Notes under the pieces: generated by a model
The model's database searches: none
Told to the model about the DNA's origin: nothing
Seen by the model: the letters and a program-made list of their open reading frames with translations, nothing else
Origin: an uncultured bacterium
Lineage (GTDB): Bacteria > Planctomycetota > UBA1135 > UBA2386
Length of the DNA: 8,674 bases
Assembly: GCA_938003515.1 (NCBI GenBank)
Contig: CALKYL010000286.1
Location: forward strand, 1 to 8,674
Direction of reading: 5' to 3'
Made by a program: the position numbers and the translations under genes
Part shown: piece by piece, positions 8,518-8,674 of the stretch
How positions within the stretch are numbered: the first letter of the stretch is position 1
Layout: the number at the start of each line of letters is the position of its first letter

Positions 8518-8674
8518 CCCTGCTGATGTTCTGGGTGATCTCCAACGGCGAGAACCTGCTCTGGAGGGTCGTCCAGAACGTCCTGGCCGAGGAGGCCGCC
8601 CAGGCAGGAGTTGCCGAGGCCGGACAGCGCGAATTCATCCAGGCCGGAACCAGTCAGTTCTATGGCGGTTTCTA
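8421..8674 (+). CDS. Fragment of ATP/ADP-antiporter-like (Npt/Tlc-type) nucleotide transporter, no N-terminal half, 3' partial
   Basis: The frame whose codons start at positions divisible by 3 stays open to the window end and gives about 84 recognisable residues. A charged, proline-containing linker (PPRKRGS) leads to a helix with [27 protein letters not shown] follows, then an Ala/Glu-rich stretch and REFIQAGTSQFYGGF at the edge. The order DR(Y/F)LLL, N..GE..L and F(I)..FYG.F is that of the middle of bacterial and plastid ATP/ADP antiporter family proteins, where the second six-helix half begins. No plausible start or first six helices lie upstream; that space encodes the SLC12 protein in another frame. 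The 5' end is therefore lost at the junction, and 8421 marks only where this reading becomes plausible. Codon use is looser than in the left part of the window (GCA, GGA, GTT, AGT, TAT, GGT near the end). Family assignment is moderate because only a short piece is visible. Confidence 0.5.
8450..8465. repeat. Perfect GC inverted repeat just after the transporter junction
   Basis: GCCCCGC-AA-GCGGGGC, a seven-base-pair inverted repeat, lies 5-40 bases after the SLC12/nucleotide-transporter crossover, within the PPRKRG linker codons of the fragment. It has no T-run, so it is not a canonical terminator. It may be chance in GC-rich code, or a structure that promoted breakage or a sequencing or assembly problem. 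Confidence 0.45.

Noticed and set aside
8318..8638. Minus-strand ORF of about 106 codons at the right edge
   Set aside because: It is antisense to both the SLC12 C-terminus and the nucleotide-transporter fragment, spans their junction, and its Ser/Arg/Pro-rich product has no recognisable features.

Overview
The window is very GC-rich, strongly third-position-GC coding DNA with almost no spacer. It holds six complete or nearly complete genes and two genes cut by the window edges. The gene types (multihaem periplasmic cytochrome, lipoprotein with HEAT-like helices, DUF2167 protein, class I fumarase, bacterial SLC12 transporter, ATP/ADP-antiporter-like fragment) suggest a free-living, high-GC, Gram-negative-type bacterium, possibly Planctomycetota or Myxococcota. 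That placement is inference; no taxonomic marker gene is present. I see no rRNA, tRNA, CRISPR array, insertion sequence or attachment site.

Left block, plus strand (2-4156): four genes packed stop-to-start. They are the C-terminal half of a binding-protein-dependent ABC permease of the iron/thiamine/phosphonate (FbpB-like) type, its ATPase with a C-terminal TOBE-like domain, a secreted or membrane-anchored pentahaem c-type cytochrome, and a predicted lipoprotein with HEAT-like helical repeats. Two of the three junctions are 4-base start/stop overlaps and the third is one or an 8-base gap, so this is almost certainly one translationally coupled operon. A plausible reading is that metal (perhaps iron) import is co-expressed with an extracytoplasmic electron-transfer module, but the substrate and redox partner cannot be read from the sequence.

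Middle block, minus strand (4178-6821): a DUF2167 membrane-anchored protein converges on the operon with a 21-base gap. Upstream of it lies a class I [4Fe-4S] fumarase with all three cluster cysteines. The two are separated by 151 bases containing a weak hairpin, a good ribosome binding site and a possible weak promoter.

Right block, plus strand (6919-8674): a bacterial SLC12-type cation-chloride cotransporter homologue is transcribed divergently from the fumarase across 97 bases. It carries the family's hallmark motifs, but its synonymous codon choice changes near 7680. Near 8412-8435 it runs out of frame into the middle of a nucleotide (ATP/ADP-antiporter, Npt/Tlc-type) transporter that has no N-terminal half. 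The right edge is therefore either a real rearrangement or transfer that broke two transporter genes, or a chimeric join in a metagenomic assembly. This is the most noteworthy anomaly in the window. I found no clearly new defence or mobile system.
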